Below, piece by piece: positions 25,351 to 34,327 of a DNA stretch of 64,000 bases. Position numbers and translations under genes: made by a program. The first letter of the stretch is position 1. Every line of letters begins with the position of its first letter. The stretch is from assembly GCA_024275165.1 (NCBI GenBank), contig JAJRZQ010000036.1:1-64000 (forward strand), in the 5' to 3' direction. This DNA comes from a bacterium. GTDB taxonomy: Bacteria; SAR324; XYD2-FULL-50-16. The notes beneath the pieces are model-generated. The model was given only the letters and a program-made list of their open reading frames with translations, did not search any database and was not told where the DNA came from.

Positions 25351-25505
25351 AACTCCATTCTCCGTTTGGAAAAAGCTTAACCCAGCCGTTCAAAAAGGGA
25401 AACCCCGCCAAGGGACTATTTACTTTCTCTGCAATAGGCGAAATAATAATTCGAGAATATCTGAAAGTGCCCATCTGTGGGTTTTTTCAATCTTTAAGGA
25501 TAGAA

Positions 25506-26366
25506 ATGCCCTCGCCCCCTCTCTTTGCCGACCTGCACTGCCATTCCACCCATTCCGACGGCACCTTGAGCCCCATCGAACTAGTGGAAGAAGCCTGGAG
25601 AAAGGGGATCAAACTCTTATCCCTGACCGATCACGACTGCCTGAGTGGGTTGCCCGAGGCCGCGAACGAGGCAAACCGCTTAGGGATTGATTTCATCCCC
25701 GGAATCGAATTGAGCGCTCGTTACAAGGGAGGAAACCTCCATATCTTAGGCTACGGCTTTGACCCCCATAACGCTCTACTGAACCAGGCTTTGGCCCAAT
25801 TTCAATTGGAACGGGCGCAGCGAAACGCAAAAATGCTGCGCAAACTGCAAGCCTTTGGCTTAGAGGTCACCTTAGAGGAATTTTTAGAGGTCGCCGGCCC
25901 CAGCGCAAGCCCGGGCCGCCCCCATGCGGCTCGTTTGTTGGTTGAAAAGGGCTATTGCCCAGACTTGCAAGCGGCCTTTGCCCATTATCTCTCTCCAGGC
26001 AAGCCGGGATTTGTCCCTAAATACAACTTCGAGCCCGCAGCAGCGATCAAACTACTCCATCAAGCAGGGGGGAAGGCGGTCTTGGCCCACCCCTGCACCC
26101 TCAACCGCACCGCCCAGAGCCTAACTCAGTATGTTGACCGGCTCAAAGCCTCGGGGCTTGATGGGGTTGAAGCCTATAACTCGGCCCACCACCCCGAAGA
26201 AGCGGCTCATTATCTGGCCTTAGCGCAAGAACTGGGCTTGTGGATTACAGGCGGTTCAGACTACCATGGAGCCAACAAAAAAAATGTTGAGCTTGGGGAA
26301 TGGCAACCCCGGCAGATGATCCCCTTCAACTGGATTTCACCCCACATCGCCTCAGGAGCAAGTTGA
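25506..26366 (+). CDS. PHP-domain phosphoesterase (RNase AM/YciV-like)
   Basis: 286 residues from ATG 25506, which places A-D-L-H-C-H-S-T-H-S-D-G-T at residues 7-19 as in the family. The four PHP metal motifs are visible: H-C-H, T-D-H-D (about 41), G-I-E-L-S (about 65), and the C-terminal G-S-D-Y-H-G. Homologues hydrolyse 3',5'-nucleoside bisphosphates or trim RNA 5' ends. First gene of a three-gene unit with very short overlaps (TTGA and ATGA). Confidence 0.92.
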   Translation: MPSPPLFADLHCHSTHSDGTLSPIELVEEAWRKGIKLLSLTDHDCLSGLPEAANEANRLGIDFIPGIELSARYKGGNLHILGYGFDPHNALLNQALAQFQLERAQRNAKMLRKLQAFGLEVTLEEFLEVAGPSASPGRPHAARLLVEKGYCPDLQAAFAHYLSPGKPGFVPKYNFEPAAAIKLLHQAGGKAVLAHPCTLNRTAQSLTQYVDRLKASGLDGVEAYNSAHHPEEAAHYLALAQELGLWITGGSDYHGANKKNVELGEWQPRQMIPFNWISPHIASGAS

Positions 26367-27919
26367 GCGAATTTTTGATTTTGCAATACACCGACGCGCA
26401 TGGTCGTTATCTAAGCCATTTGCCGCAAGATCAAGCCATTCGCTTAAAAGGGCTGGACCGACTTTCGACCTATTTGCGACCGGTTCGAGCAAGCAGAACC
26501 GAATACCTGCTCATCGACAATGGAGACAGCATTCAAGGCCAGCCTCTCGTTGATCTATGGCAGCCCCCTCCAATCGACGATCCTCGATTGGATCACCCCT
26601 TAAACTTGCTTCATCGCGCTTTGGGGGTGCACGCCTTTGTTTTGGGGAATCACGAGTTCAACTTTGGGCTACAGCGACTCCAGGAAATTCAAGCCCATAG
26701 CCAGGTCCAATGGCTCGGGGCCAATATTTTACAAGAGGGGCAACTCGTTTACGACGCCTATGGAATCTTTGAGCGAGAAGGGGTCAAAATCGGGGTTTTG
26801 GGACTGATCACCGAATTCGTTCCCAAATGGGAGCCAACCCAAGCCTTAAAAAGCCTCACCTTTGCCAATGTGATCCAAACCGCAAGGCACTGGATCCCTA
26901 AAATCAGAGAAGAATGCGACCTCTTGGTGGTTTCATACCACGGTGGATTGAATACCAACCCCGTCACGGGGGAAAAGCTCGGGGCCCTTTCCTTAGAAAA
27001 TCAAGGTTGCGAACTTTGGGAAGAATTCCCCCAAATAGATATACTTCTCACCGGGCACCAGCACCGTCAAATCTTAACCGACCCGGCGGACAAAGCCCTC
27101 TTGGCCCAAGCCTCTTGTCAGGGGCGTTGTTGGGCAGAGGTGTGGGTGACCCCCCGCCCCTTAATCCAGGTTGCGGGGCAAATCGTGCAAGCCCAAGATT
27201 ACGACCCCGACCCGGCGCTTGCCGAATTGCTGCTGCCCAATCTAAAACGCAACGAGAGCTACCTCTCGCAAGTATTGGGCTACGCCGAGCCCAACTTCCA
27301 AATCAGCGACCCCATGACCGAGGTATGGATCCAAAAACACGCCTTGATCCAATGGATCAACGACTTGATGCTCCAGGCGACCGGAGCGGATATCGCGGCT
27401 AGCTCGCTTTTAGACGCAGAGGTCAAGGGCCTGCCGAGCAAGGTGACCATGCAGGATGTCTTAACCACCTATTTCTTTCAAGATTCTCTTTGCGTCCTCA
27501 AAATAACCGGAGAAATCCTCCAACAAGCCTTAGAGCAGGCCGCCAGCTTTTTTAGCTGCCCCCGGGGGGCAACAAGCTTGGCGGATCTAAGTGTCAATCC
27601 CGCTTGGGGTGACTCGCGGGTCAAAAGTTACAACTATGATTTTTTTGAAGGAATCCGCTACAGCTTCAACCTCTCCAAACCTGTGGGGCAGCGAGTCACA
27701 GAGCTTTTCTTTCAAGAAAAGGAGGTCAAGAAAGAAGACTCCTTCCGCTTGGCCCTAACCACCTACCGGGCAGGCGGCGGGTTTTACGAAATGTATGGCC
27801 CCCACCTCATCGTGGAGGAATTGTCGGTCAAGATCACCGACTTGATGGCCGAGGACTTAAAAGCCAAGGGAACCCTTCATATTCAACCCATTCAAAATTT
27901 CCAACTTCTTTTTTCATGA
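26363..27919 (+). CDS. Metallophosphatase / 5'-nucleotidase family protein, cytoplasmic
   Basis: 518 residues if started at TTG 26363, which overlaps the PHP gene stop as TTGA; an upstream ATG at 26300 would give a 63-base overlap and add 21 residues. The N-terminal calcineurin-like phosphoesterase has L-Q-Y-T-D-A-H-G, D-N-G-D-S-I-Q-G, L-G-N-H-E-F-N-F, V-S-Y-H-G-G and T-G-H-Q-H. The C-terminal 5'-nucleotidase domain binds the substrate. Unlike UshA and CpdB it has no signal peptide, so it should act in the cytoplasm, and its pairing with a PHP nucleotide phosphatase suggests nucleotide or RNA-fragment salvage. Confidence 0.88.
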   Translation: MSEFLILQYTDAHGRYLSHLPQDQAIRLKGLDRLSTYLRPVRASRTEYLLIDNGDSIQGQPLVDLWQPPPIDDPRLDHPLNLLHRALGVHAFVLGNHEFNFGLQRLQEIQAHSQVQWLGANILQEGQLVYDAYGIFEREGVKIGVLGLITEFVPKWEPTQALKSLTFANVIQTARHWIPKIREECDLLVVSYHGGLNTNPVTGEKLGALSLENQGCELWEEFPQIDILLTGHQHRQILTDPADKALLAQASCQGRCWAEVWVTPRPLIQVAGQIVQAQDYDPDPALAELLLPNLKRNESYLSQVLGYAEPNFQISDPMTEVWIQKHALIQWINDLMLQATGADIAASSLLDAEVKGLPSKVTMQDVLTTYFFQDSLCVLKITGEILQQALEQAASFFSCPRGATSLADLSVNPAWGDSRVKSYNYDFFEGIRYSFNLSKPVGQRVTELFFQEKEVKKEDSFRLALTTYRAGGGFYEMYGPHLIVEELSVKITDLMAEDLKAKGTLHIQPIQNFQLLFS

Positions 27920-28173
27920 GCGAACTCATTCATCAACTCGATAGCGCGGCAGGGCGAAGCCTCAAAGACAAACTGAAGGATTTTTTAGGGGTTCACCCCT
28001 TGGAGCTGGCCCTTCAAGATGGAGGGGTATTGCAGGGCATTGTCTCAGAAATCGGCACAGACTACATTCAAGTCATTGAGACAAATGGAGAGGAACGGCT
28101 CATCGCCCTGACAGCCCTCTTGTGGGTCAAGCCCATTCAAACCAACAAGCCACCCCTCAAACTAGGCTTTTAA
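27916..28173 (+). CDS. Small Sm-like (LSM-type) hypothetical protein
   Basis: 85 residues, overlapping the metallophosphatase stop by ATGA. Residues about 25-75 (L-E-L-A-L-Q-D-G-G-V-L-Q-G-I-V-S-E-I-G-x-D-Y-I-Q-V and L-I-A-L-T-A-L-L-W-V) have the strand order of a bent-sheet LSM/Hfq-like fold. Such proteins can bind nucleic acids, which would suit the upstream nucleotide hydrolases; this is inference from pattern and context. Confidence 0.7.
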   Translation: MSELIHQLDSAAGRSLKDKLKDFLGVHPLELALQDGGVLQGIVSEIGTDYIQVIETNGEERLIALTALLWVKPIQTNKPPLKLGF

Positions 28174-28482
28174 ATCAATATGCCGCACCCCCATCCAACG
28201 ATCCCGGAGCCAAAGACTCCCCAAGGTAAGCACCCCGGGTAAAAGCATAAAAAACATCAAGGCCAGCCAAAACCGATGCTCTGTCGCCCCCCCAAGCCAA
28301 CAAAAATACGCTTGAAACCCGCCTTTAGGAGGAATCGCCAAGAGGCGGGAAAGCAGTTCTTCAACAAAGGCAAAGGCGTTGACGCAGCCGCTCCCCGGCC
28401 CCTTCACCCAACCGTAGAGCCAAATCGCGCTGCCCCAAAGCAGGTAAACGAACAAAAAAAGTATTGGCCTGGGAAGTTTCAC
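28162..28482 (-). CDS. Small membrane protein, unknown function
   Basis: 106 residues from GTG 28482, one base past the stop of the Sel1/pentapeptide gene (a longer frame is open but runs antiparallel through that gene's coding end and is unlikely). Two membrane helices, about residues 6-24 and 70-92, flank a loop with one cysteine pair (G-S-G-C-V and Y-F-C-W). Overlaps the convergent small gene by 12 bases. No family was recognised. Confidence 0.6.
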   Translation of the reverse strand: MKLPRPILFLFVYLLWGSAIWLYGWVKGPGSGCVNAFAFVEELLSRLLAIPPKGGFQAYFCWLGGATEHRFWLALMFFMLLPGVLTLGSLWLRDRWMGVRHIDLKA

Positions 28483-28483
28483 C

Positions 28484-29899
28484 TCACCTCTTTTGGTGCA
28501 GATTACTCCAAACCCCACTGGCATCCAAATACCCCTCGATCCCCGGTGGCAAGGCAAGCGCTCCCTTAAAGCTCGCCCCTTCCAATTTGACTTCCAATAA
28601 AAGGGTTTGCTGTAAATCCGCCCCCTCAAAGCGGGCTCCCTTAAAGTCCACCCGCTCAAAACGGGCTTGGGTCAAGCTCGCCCGATCCAGAAAGGCCCCC
28701 TGAAAATCCGCCTCTAGGGCGACCGCTTGGACCAGCTTCACTCCCGTCATCCGGCTGCGGTTAAAACGGGTAAAGTGCAACTTGGTTTGGCTTAAATCGG
28801 CAAAACTCAGGTTGGCTCCATCAAACTCCGCCCAAGAGAGGTCCGCGCCCATAAAGTTAGCCCCCGTAAGCTTAAAGGGTTTAAAATTGAGGTAGGTCAG
28901 ATTCAAGCCGCTCAAGTCTTCCCCGCTAAAATCAATCTGTTCTTTGTGTCGCTCGACTTGGCGCATTAGGTTTCTCAACGACTTTCTCGCCGCGTCCCCG
29001 CCACCGGCACGCAGGGCTTTAAAATACCATCGCGCCGCCGCGCGGTGATCCTCGTTCACCCCCTTGCCCACCTGATAGAACCAACCGATCTGCAATTGAG
29101 CCGGGTAGTACTCTTGGGTTGCCGCCTTTTGATACCAACTCATCGCCTCGTCCAGATCCAAGGCGAACCCCTCTCCACTTTCAAACATTTTGCCCAAGCG
29201 GGTTTGCGCCTGAGGATTCGTTTGCCTGGCCGCCAGCAAATACCACTTGGCCGCTAAGGATAGATCCCGCGAGGTGCCCACCCCGATTTCATAGAGCCTG
29301 CCTAAGTTGGCCTGCGCCCGAGCGTAACTTTGGTTGGCCGCCTCCTGATACAGGGCAAAGGCTTTTTTCGGTGAGGGAGTAACCCCTTGCCCGGTTTGGT
29401 ATAAAATTCCCAAGTTGTTTTGCGCCCTGGCAAAACCCTGCTCCGCCGCGTCGCGGTAAAGCTCGACCGCTTGCCGCAAGTCCACTACCGTTCCTAAGCC
29501 CACTTCATACATATAGCCGAGGTTGGTTTGAGCAATCGGATCGTCATCCTCTGCCAATTCCCGCAATTTAGGGATGGCTTTACGAAAGAGTTCCGCTGCC
29601 TTTTGCTCGTTTTTTTCTACCCCCTGACCTTTTAAATAGAGCAGCCCCAGATTGTATAATCCGATGGGGTTTTCTTGCGCCGCGGAGCGACGCAACCAAG
29701 GGAGCGCGGCACCCAGAACCCTGGTTCCCGTCTCACCTCGACGCAAACTCCCCCCTAAAACCCCTTGATAATAAGAATCGCCCCCTCGAGCTCTGAGGGT
29801 GATTTCTTGAAAGTCGGTTCCGCTACCGGAAATTAAAGGCTCCGTACCCGAACAAGCGAACAAAAAAACCAAACTAAATAAAACAAATAAGGCTTTCAT
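28484..29899 (-). CDS. Lipoprotein with Sel1 repeats and pentapeptide repeats
   Basis: 471 residues from ATG 29899 (GGAAAAGA upstream; a TTG 15 bases earlier is possible). Lipobox V-F-L-F-A-C, then about six Sel1 repeats (residues about 70-290; A-x-x-N-L-G-x-L-Y-x-x-G-x-G-V) and pentapeptide repeats A-(D/N)-L-x-x (about 320-455). Sel1 repeats form a protein-binding solenoid and the pentapeptides a beta-helix. Anchored to a membrane on the periplasmic or surface side, it is probably a scaffold. The fusion of the two repeat types is uncommon. Confidence 0.88.
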   Translation of the reverse strand: MKALFVLFSLVFLFACSGTEPLISGSGTDFQEITLRARGGDSYYQGVLGGSLRRGETGTRVLGAALPWLRRSAAQENPIGLYNLGLLYLKGQGVEKNEQKAAELFRKAIPKLRELAEDDDPIAQTNLGYMYEVGLGTVVDLRQAVELYRDAAEQGFARAQNNLGILYQTGQGVTPSPKKAFALYQEAANQSYARAQANLGRLYEIGVGTSRDLSLAAKWYLLAARQTNPQAQTRLGKMFESGEGFALDLDEAMSWYQKAATQEYYPAQLQIGWFYQVGKGVNEDHRAAARWYFKALRAGGGDAARKSLRNLMRQVERHKEQIDFSGEDLSGLNLTYLNFKPFKLTGANFMGADLSWAEFDGANLSFADLSQTKLHFTRFNRSRMTGVKLVQAVALEADFQGAFLDRASLTQARFERVDFKGARFEGADLQQTLLLEVKLEGASFKGALALPPGIEGYLDASGVWSNLHQKR

Positions 29900-30001
29900 T
29901 TCTTTTCCATTCAATGAACGATCTCCTTGGTTCTATAACCTGCCAAGGAGTACGGTCAACGCAATTCCCCCGGTACAACTCAAACAAAAAACGCAAAAGG
30001 G

Positions 30002-30037
30002 CTGAAGGAAGCTCTGAAAATGCGGAGGTTCCTTCAG
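30002..30037. repeat. Hairpin related to repeat family 2 ends
   Basis: CTGAAGGAA-G-CTC pairs with GAG-G-TTCCTTCAG around TGAAAATGCG. The same word order (AAGGAAACTCTGAAAAATGCGGAGTTTCC) occurs at 37594-37621 beside repeat copy B, so repeat families 1 and 2 are found together twice. Confidence 0.65.
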
Positions 30038-30044
30038 TTGAATT

Positions 30045-30134
30045 ATTAACCCGGCGGGTATAGGGTTCCTGAGGTTAAAAAACTACTGGGGTCTGGGGCT
30101 CTCAGCCCCAGCCTGCGGAGCATGTTAAAATAGG
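30045..30134 (-). repeat. Dispersed hairpin repeat, family 1, copy C
   Basis: Reverse-strand copy matching 5731-5820 and 37501-37590. The stem CTGGGGCT-GAG-AGCCCCAG is perfect here. Flanks match copy A (GCCGG-TTAATAA) more closely than copy B. Confidence 0.85.
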
Positions 30135-30277
30135 CTTCAAAACAAAATAACCCTCCAATATAGGGTGTTGCTCCAATAGCCTGAGCGAGGATCTCATGCT
30201 AACCTTGAACCGCTTACTTGTGAGGCCTGCAACCCGTTTCCGGCCCCTGAACTCAACCCCCTTTTATCGGCTTCTTC

Positions 30278-31615
30278 ATGCCCAGCCCAGAAACCACAAC
30301 TTCCACCCCCCCAGAAGAAGTTGCCCCTGCCCCCGAAACAGAACAAAAAACCAAGCAGGAAACCCATTCCGATACGGAAGGGTTCATGACCAGCCTGAAA
30401 GAGGCCAGCGACTTCCCCTTGCCGCAAACCAATCCTTCTTGGCTGGTCCCCCTAGGGGATAAGGGGAAAAAAACTCGAAGTTTATTGGCTTTCCTGCATA
30501 AAAAAGAAGTCTCCAGCGAGCGTTTGCAACAATTGGCTCAATTGAGCAAGGTCGCCGCGGGCAAAGCTTTAGTCGAGGTGCAAAACCTTTTAAAGCAATA
30601 CCCAAATAGCCCGGACCTCTATATTTTAGCGGCGATCTGCAAACAAAGGAATATCGCCATGTCCAGCGCCAGTCCGAAAGCGACCCTGAACGGGCTCAAG
30701 GGGGCCACCTTAGATGCCGCCAAGGCCTTGTCTTCTCCTGGAGGGCTCACCATCGGCAACCTCGATAAATTTTTGCAGATCTATAGCGTTTACTTTGAAC
30801 GGCTCAAGCGCTCTCTGGAAAAAACCAAACAACTGCTCCGAAACCTGCCCCAAAACAGGGATCGACAAGCAGCCACCGAGGCCTTCAACCAGGCTACGCA
30901 GACCTACGATTACCTCATCGAGCAACAAAAAAAAGCGAAACTCATCTACGATTTTTTAAAAAAAATCTTTTCTAAATCCAGCCAGCGGAATATTCGCTTT
31001 GAATATCATGCGGTACTGGAGGCAGTGCATGCCGTCATGCAGGGAGAGGTTAAAAATCCAGTCCTCTACGGCAGCGCCCAAGAGGTGACCGATCATGTCT
31101 ATTACCTGCTCCTCTGCCTCGCTCACATCCCTTTACTCGAACCGCTTACCGAGCATTATCACAGCCTCTACGAGCAAAGCCATGTTTCCATGCAGGCGCG
31201 TTGGACCGCCATCCAACACCGCCGTGTTTTACACCTTTACCACCAAAGTCTGGCGCAGGGGAAAAAAGAAGAGATTCAAAAAATAGCGCGTCGGCTTTTT
31301 GATTTAAATTACACGGTGGTCAAAAAACTTTCGGGGAACCCCTTAAAAAAAGACTTTGAATTTGAAGCTTTTTTAAACCTCGGAAGGGTCACTCTCTTAG
31401 TCTTTCAATACTTCCCTTCCGACATGCAAAAAAAGATGTTCAACATGGCGCAGGGGGCCTTGGAACTCTGCATTAAGAGCGACGCCAGCGCGAAGGGGAA
31501 CAAAAGCCAGCTCGCGATTGACCTAACCAATCTCTTAAACCAAAGCCTGCAACTAGATCGCGAAAAGGAAAACGACCCCCCCCCAACCACCGAAACGGAG
31601 ACCAGCCCAACCTAA
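30278..31615 (+). CDS. Hypothetical protein, mostly helical
   Basis: 445 residues. No family recognised. The N-terminal 35 residues are Pro/Thr/Glu-rich, as are the last 15; the middle is helical with no signal peptide or membrane segment. A better ribosome binding site (GGAAGGG) sits before an internal ATG at 30386, which may be the true start. Overlaps the convergent gene at 31612 by four bases. It lies between a Sel1 scaffold lipoprotein and sensory genes. Confidence 0.72.
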   Translation: MPSPETTTSTPPEEVAPAPETEQKTKQETHSDTEGFMTSLKEASDFPLPQTNPSWLVPLGDKGKKTRSLLAFLHKKEVSSERLQQLAQLSKVAAGKALVEVQNLLKQYPNSPDLYILAAICKQRNIAMSSASPKATLNGLKGATLDAAKALSSPGGLTIGNLDKFLQIYSVYFERLKRSLEKTKQLLRNLPQNRDRQAATEAFNQATQTYDYLIEQQKKAKLIYDFLKKIFSKSSQRNIRFEYHAVLEAVHAVMQGEVKNPVLYGSAQEVTDHVYYLLLCLAHIPLLEPLTEHYHSLYEQSHVSMQARWTAIQHRRVLHLYHQSLAQGKKEEIQKIARRLFDLNYTVVKKLSGNPLKKDFEFEAFLNLGRVTLLVFQYFPSDMQKKMFNMAQGALELCIKSDASAKGNKSQLAIDLTNLLNQSLQLDREKENDPPPTTETETSPT

Positions 31616-32259
31616 GGCTGGCGGCTTCTTTCTAAGAGTTGCAACAAGCGGGGAATCTCGATCACCTGCCAGTTTTCTTCATTATGGCGCAGCAAAAGCT
31701 CAATCTCTAAGGGGTTTTTTGCCCCAGGGGGGAGCATTTTGATCCAGAGGCTCGCTTTTTTTTCTTTTTCTTTCGTCTCGATCAGCCCCGCAAAGCGCCA
31801 TTTTCGAGCGGAGAATTGATGGAGCAGCATGGCAGGGTCGCCCGCGGGCAAATTGCGCAATTCTGTATGTTGCACCCAAGCCAAAAGGCTGCGTTTCGCG
31901 TCAGGTAAGAGTTGAATAATCGGCCGACTCTGAATTTGCCTTGCCGCGGCCTCGCCGATCCAGGTTTTCGCATCGGGGTTGCGTTGCACCTCTAAGTAAA
32001 AGCTATTCAGTATTTCATCGAGGTCAACCGATTCGGCAAACAAGCTTGCGTTTTGTTTTTCCAAAGCTTTGTTGACTAAGCTTAAAGCCCGTTGGGGGCT
32101 GGTGTAGACATACACAACAAACATCGCTACCCCAATAAACATGGGAATCAGCATCGCCGCGATGATCATCCATAGGGGAAGTTTATCCCCCCTCTCGTTG
32201 GAAGTTGATTTATTTGGTCTATTGCTTTTTTTAAGTTTTCCGGTTTGTTTCTTAGCCAT
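31612..32259 (-). CDS. Hypothetical single-pass membrane protein
   Basis: 215 residues. A basic, Ser/Asn-rich cytoplasmic tail (1-27), one membrane helix (about 29-52) and a periplasmic domain of about 160 residues that begins S-P-Q-R-A-L-S-L-V. This layout resembles DUF2939-like membrane-anchored proteins, but the match is weak. Divergent from the hybrid kinase at 32381, sharing its promoter region. Confidence 0.7.
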   Translation of the reverse strand: MAKKQTGKLKKSNRPNKSTSNERGDKLPLWMIIAAMLIPMFIGVAMFVVYVYTSPQRALSLVNKALEKQNASLFAESVDLDEILNSFYLEVQRNPDAKTWIGEAAARQIQSRPIIQLLPDAKRSLLAWVQHTELRNLPAGDPAMLLHQFSARKWRFAGLIETKEKEKKASLWIKMLPPGAKNPLEIELLLRHNEENWQVIEIPRLLQLLERSRQP

Positions 32260-32342
32260 GTAATTTCATTGAGGTTAAGGCAGTTGAAAAAAAATTTGTA
32301 TTTGGTTTGTAAAACAAATTACACTTTCATCCTTGCTCAAAG

Positions 32343-32361
32343 TAGGTTAAATTTAGGTTAA
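32343..32361 (+). promoter_or_regulatory. Tandem TAGGTTAA boxes upstream of hybrid kinase
   Basis: TAGGTTAA occurs at 32343-32350 and 32354-32361, 11 bases apart, i.e. one helical turn, ending 19 bases before the kinase ATG. An AATTTGT/ACAAATT dyad lies upstream at 32293-32320. Direct repeats at this spacing are typical of response-regulator sites; the assignment is inference. Confidence 0.35.
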
Positions 32362-32380
32362 CAACCTCCTCTTCAACAAG

Positions 32381-34180
32381 ATGAACATCAGCCTACGCAA
32401 AAAAATTCTCATTGTCTCCCTGATCACAAGCTTGATCGTCTTGACTTTGATTTTCTTTGCCATCGCATCATATCATGGGATGCTGCGCATCCACGACCTT
32501 TGGCACAAGCATGAAAATATCCATGCCAGCGCTACCCTGCAACTCAGTGGAATCAATCGCCAATTGGGCTATGGGGGAATGATCCACAATTTGAAAAACT
32601 TTATCTTAAGAAAAGACCCAAGTCTCGTCCCCAAAATCGAAAAAAACTTTCGCCAAATCGACCAACACCTACGCTACCTGCGCCAGATCGCTCTTTTGCG
32701 CAATGAAAAATATTCCCTACAAAAAATCGAACAGACCTTAAAACAGTATCGAAAAAGCTTTGCCTTGACTCAGGTCTTAGTCCGTAAAAACCTCTCCCCC
32801 CAAGAGATCGACCAACAAGTCAAGGTGGATGACCGTTATGCCAACCAGGCCCTAGATGCTTTAACCGACAGCATTGTCGCCCTGAGTCTAATGCATCAAG
32901 AAGAGTCGGAAAAAGTCCTCCGTCAGGCTGTTTTTCTTTCCATCCTGCTTTTTTTTCTCATTCCCCCAATTGGAGGAATGGGGGTGTATCTGATCTACAA
33001 CCTCAGCCTCACTTCAAAGGCCAACGAAAAAGCGCAAGTCGCGGCCGAAACCAAAAATCGATTTTTGGCCAATATGAGTCATGAGATCCGCACCCCGTTA
33101 AATTCCATGATCGGGATGACCAATCTACTCTATAAAACACCCTTAAACCCGATGCAGGTAAAATATCTAACCTCGGTACGCAAAGAGGCGCAGAATCTTT
33201 TGGGTCTGCTCAACGACATCTTGGATATTTCCAAACTGGAGCAGCAAAAAATGCAACTCCAAACCGTTCATTTCAATTTGCAAGAACTGGCTCAAGAGGT
33301 GATGGATTCTTTTTTAAGCGAATCCCATCGCCAAGGGTTGAAGCTGCAACTCTTTTATGACGCGGCCTTATACCCCTACCGCATCGGCGACTCGGTACGG
33401 ATCCGGCAAGTGATCTACAATCTATTATCCAACGCGATTAAATTTACGACTCAAGGAGGAGTAAGCTTAACCCTCTCCGCTTTAGAAGAAAGCGCTTTGA
33501 AAATTACGATAGAAGATACGGGGAGGGGAATCCCGGAGCCTCAACAACAAGAAATCTTTAAAGCCTTTACCCAAGCGGACAACCATATCACGAAACATGG
33601 CGGAGGAACCGGTTTGGGCATGGCCCTGGTCAAGGAAATTTGCGACCTGCTCCAAGCCCGGCTCTCTTTAACCAGTGAACCGGGCAAAGGAAGCTGTTTT
33701 ACCATTGAGTTGAGCTTACCGCGCAGCACCCCTTATTACCTTGCGAGCGACCCCTCTCACCTTAGCCCTTTACGAATTCTCGTTGCCGAAACTCAAGAGG
33801 AGAGCCGCGCGCTCATCGAATTGCACCTAAGCGAAGCAGGGCACAAGGTCTTTTTTGCTCTGAATAAAGAAGAAGTGGTGGAATGCTGGAAAAACAACCC
33901 CTTCGATTTAATCTTGCTGGATATGCAGATGCCGGAAAAAAACGGTTACCAGGCGGCTAGGGCAATCCGGCGTTTAGAGGCAGAGCGGGGCGGGCACATC
34001 CCCATCATCGCCTTAACCGCAAGCGCCGTATTAAAAAACCCAGAGCAATACTTTCTCGCAGGCATTGATGACTATCTCAGCAAACCCATTGACTTAGCTG
34101 ATTTTGAAGCCAAAGCCACCAGTCTGATGCAGGCCACCCATTCCTTGGGCAATTTGCATCGCCTACAAGAAAAAAAATAA
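32381..34180 (+). CDS. Hybrid sensor histidine kinase with receiver domain
   Basis: 599 residues. Membrane helices at about 9-30 and 182-206 frame a periplasmic helical sensor containing G-Y-G-G-M-I-H-N-L-K-N-F-I-L-R, a motif seen in several bacterial sensors. There is no HAMP domain. Then HisKA (phospho-acceptor His234 in N-M-S-H-E-I-R-T-P), HATPase (N-A-I-K-F-T, D-T-G-R-G-I, G-G-G-T-G-L-G-M) and one receiver (L-L-D-M-Q-M-P with acceptor Asp). No Hpt domain, so a separate phosphotransfer protein or regulator must accept the phosphate. Confidence 0.93.
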   Translation: MNISLRKKILIVSLITSLIVLTLIFFAIASYHGMLRIHDLWHKHENIHASATLQLSGINRQLGYGGMIHNLKNFILRKDPSLVPKIEKNFRQIDQHLRYLRQIALLRNEKYSLQKIEQTLKQYRKSFALTQVLVRKNLSPQEIDQQVKVDDRYANQALDALTDSIVALSLMHQEESEKVLRQAVFLSILLFFLIPPIGGMGVYLIYNLSLTSKANEKAQVAAETKNRFLANMSHEIRTPLNSMIGMTNLLYKTPLNPMQVKYLTSVRKEAQNLLGLLNDILDISKLEQQKMQLQTVHFNLQELAQEVMDSFLSESHRQGLKLQLFYDAALYPYRIGDSVRIRQVIYNLLSNAIKFTTQGGVSLTLSALEESALKITIEDTGRGIPEPQQQEIFKAFTQADNHITKHGGGTGLGMALVKEICDLLQARLSLTSEPGKGSCFTIELSLPRSTPYYLASDPSHLSPLRILVAETQEESRALIELHLSEAGHKVFFALNKEEVVECWKNNPFDLILLDMQMPEKNGYQAARAIRRLEAERGGHIPIIALTASAVLKNPEQYFLAGIDDYLSKPIDLADFEAKATSLMQATHSLGNLHRLQEKK

Positions 34181-34327
34181 AAAAATTGATTTTGCGTTAG
34201 AAAAAACGACCTTCTCGCAGACCTAAAGAAGGGGCAGCATCCTCCATCGGGCTCATTTTCCCTATCGAGTCCTTGCTAAAGGGGAACCTCAACCCACAAA
34301 GCGATTCCACAAAAAACCGAATACCCC

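Larger units (their letters stand above)
29900..30277. other. Intergenic region with repeat copies
   Basis: Divergent promoter space between the Sel1/pentapeptide lipoprotein and the plus-strand hypothetical gene. Contains the inverted-repeat hairpin at 30002-30037 and repeat family 1 copy C (30045-30134). Open frames within it are products of the repeat. Confidence 0.6.

Noticed and set aside
28482-28659. Longer version of the small membrane protein starting at 28659
   Set aside because: The extra 59 codons are antisense-free but lie in another frame of the pentapeptide repeat gene; GTG 28482 fits better.
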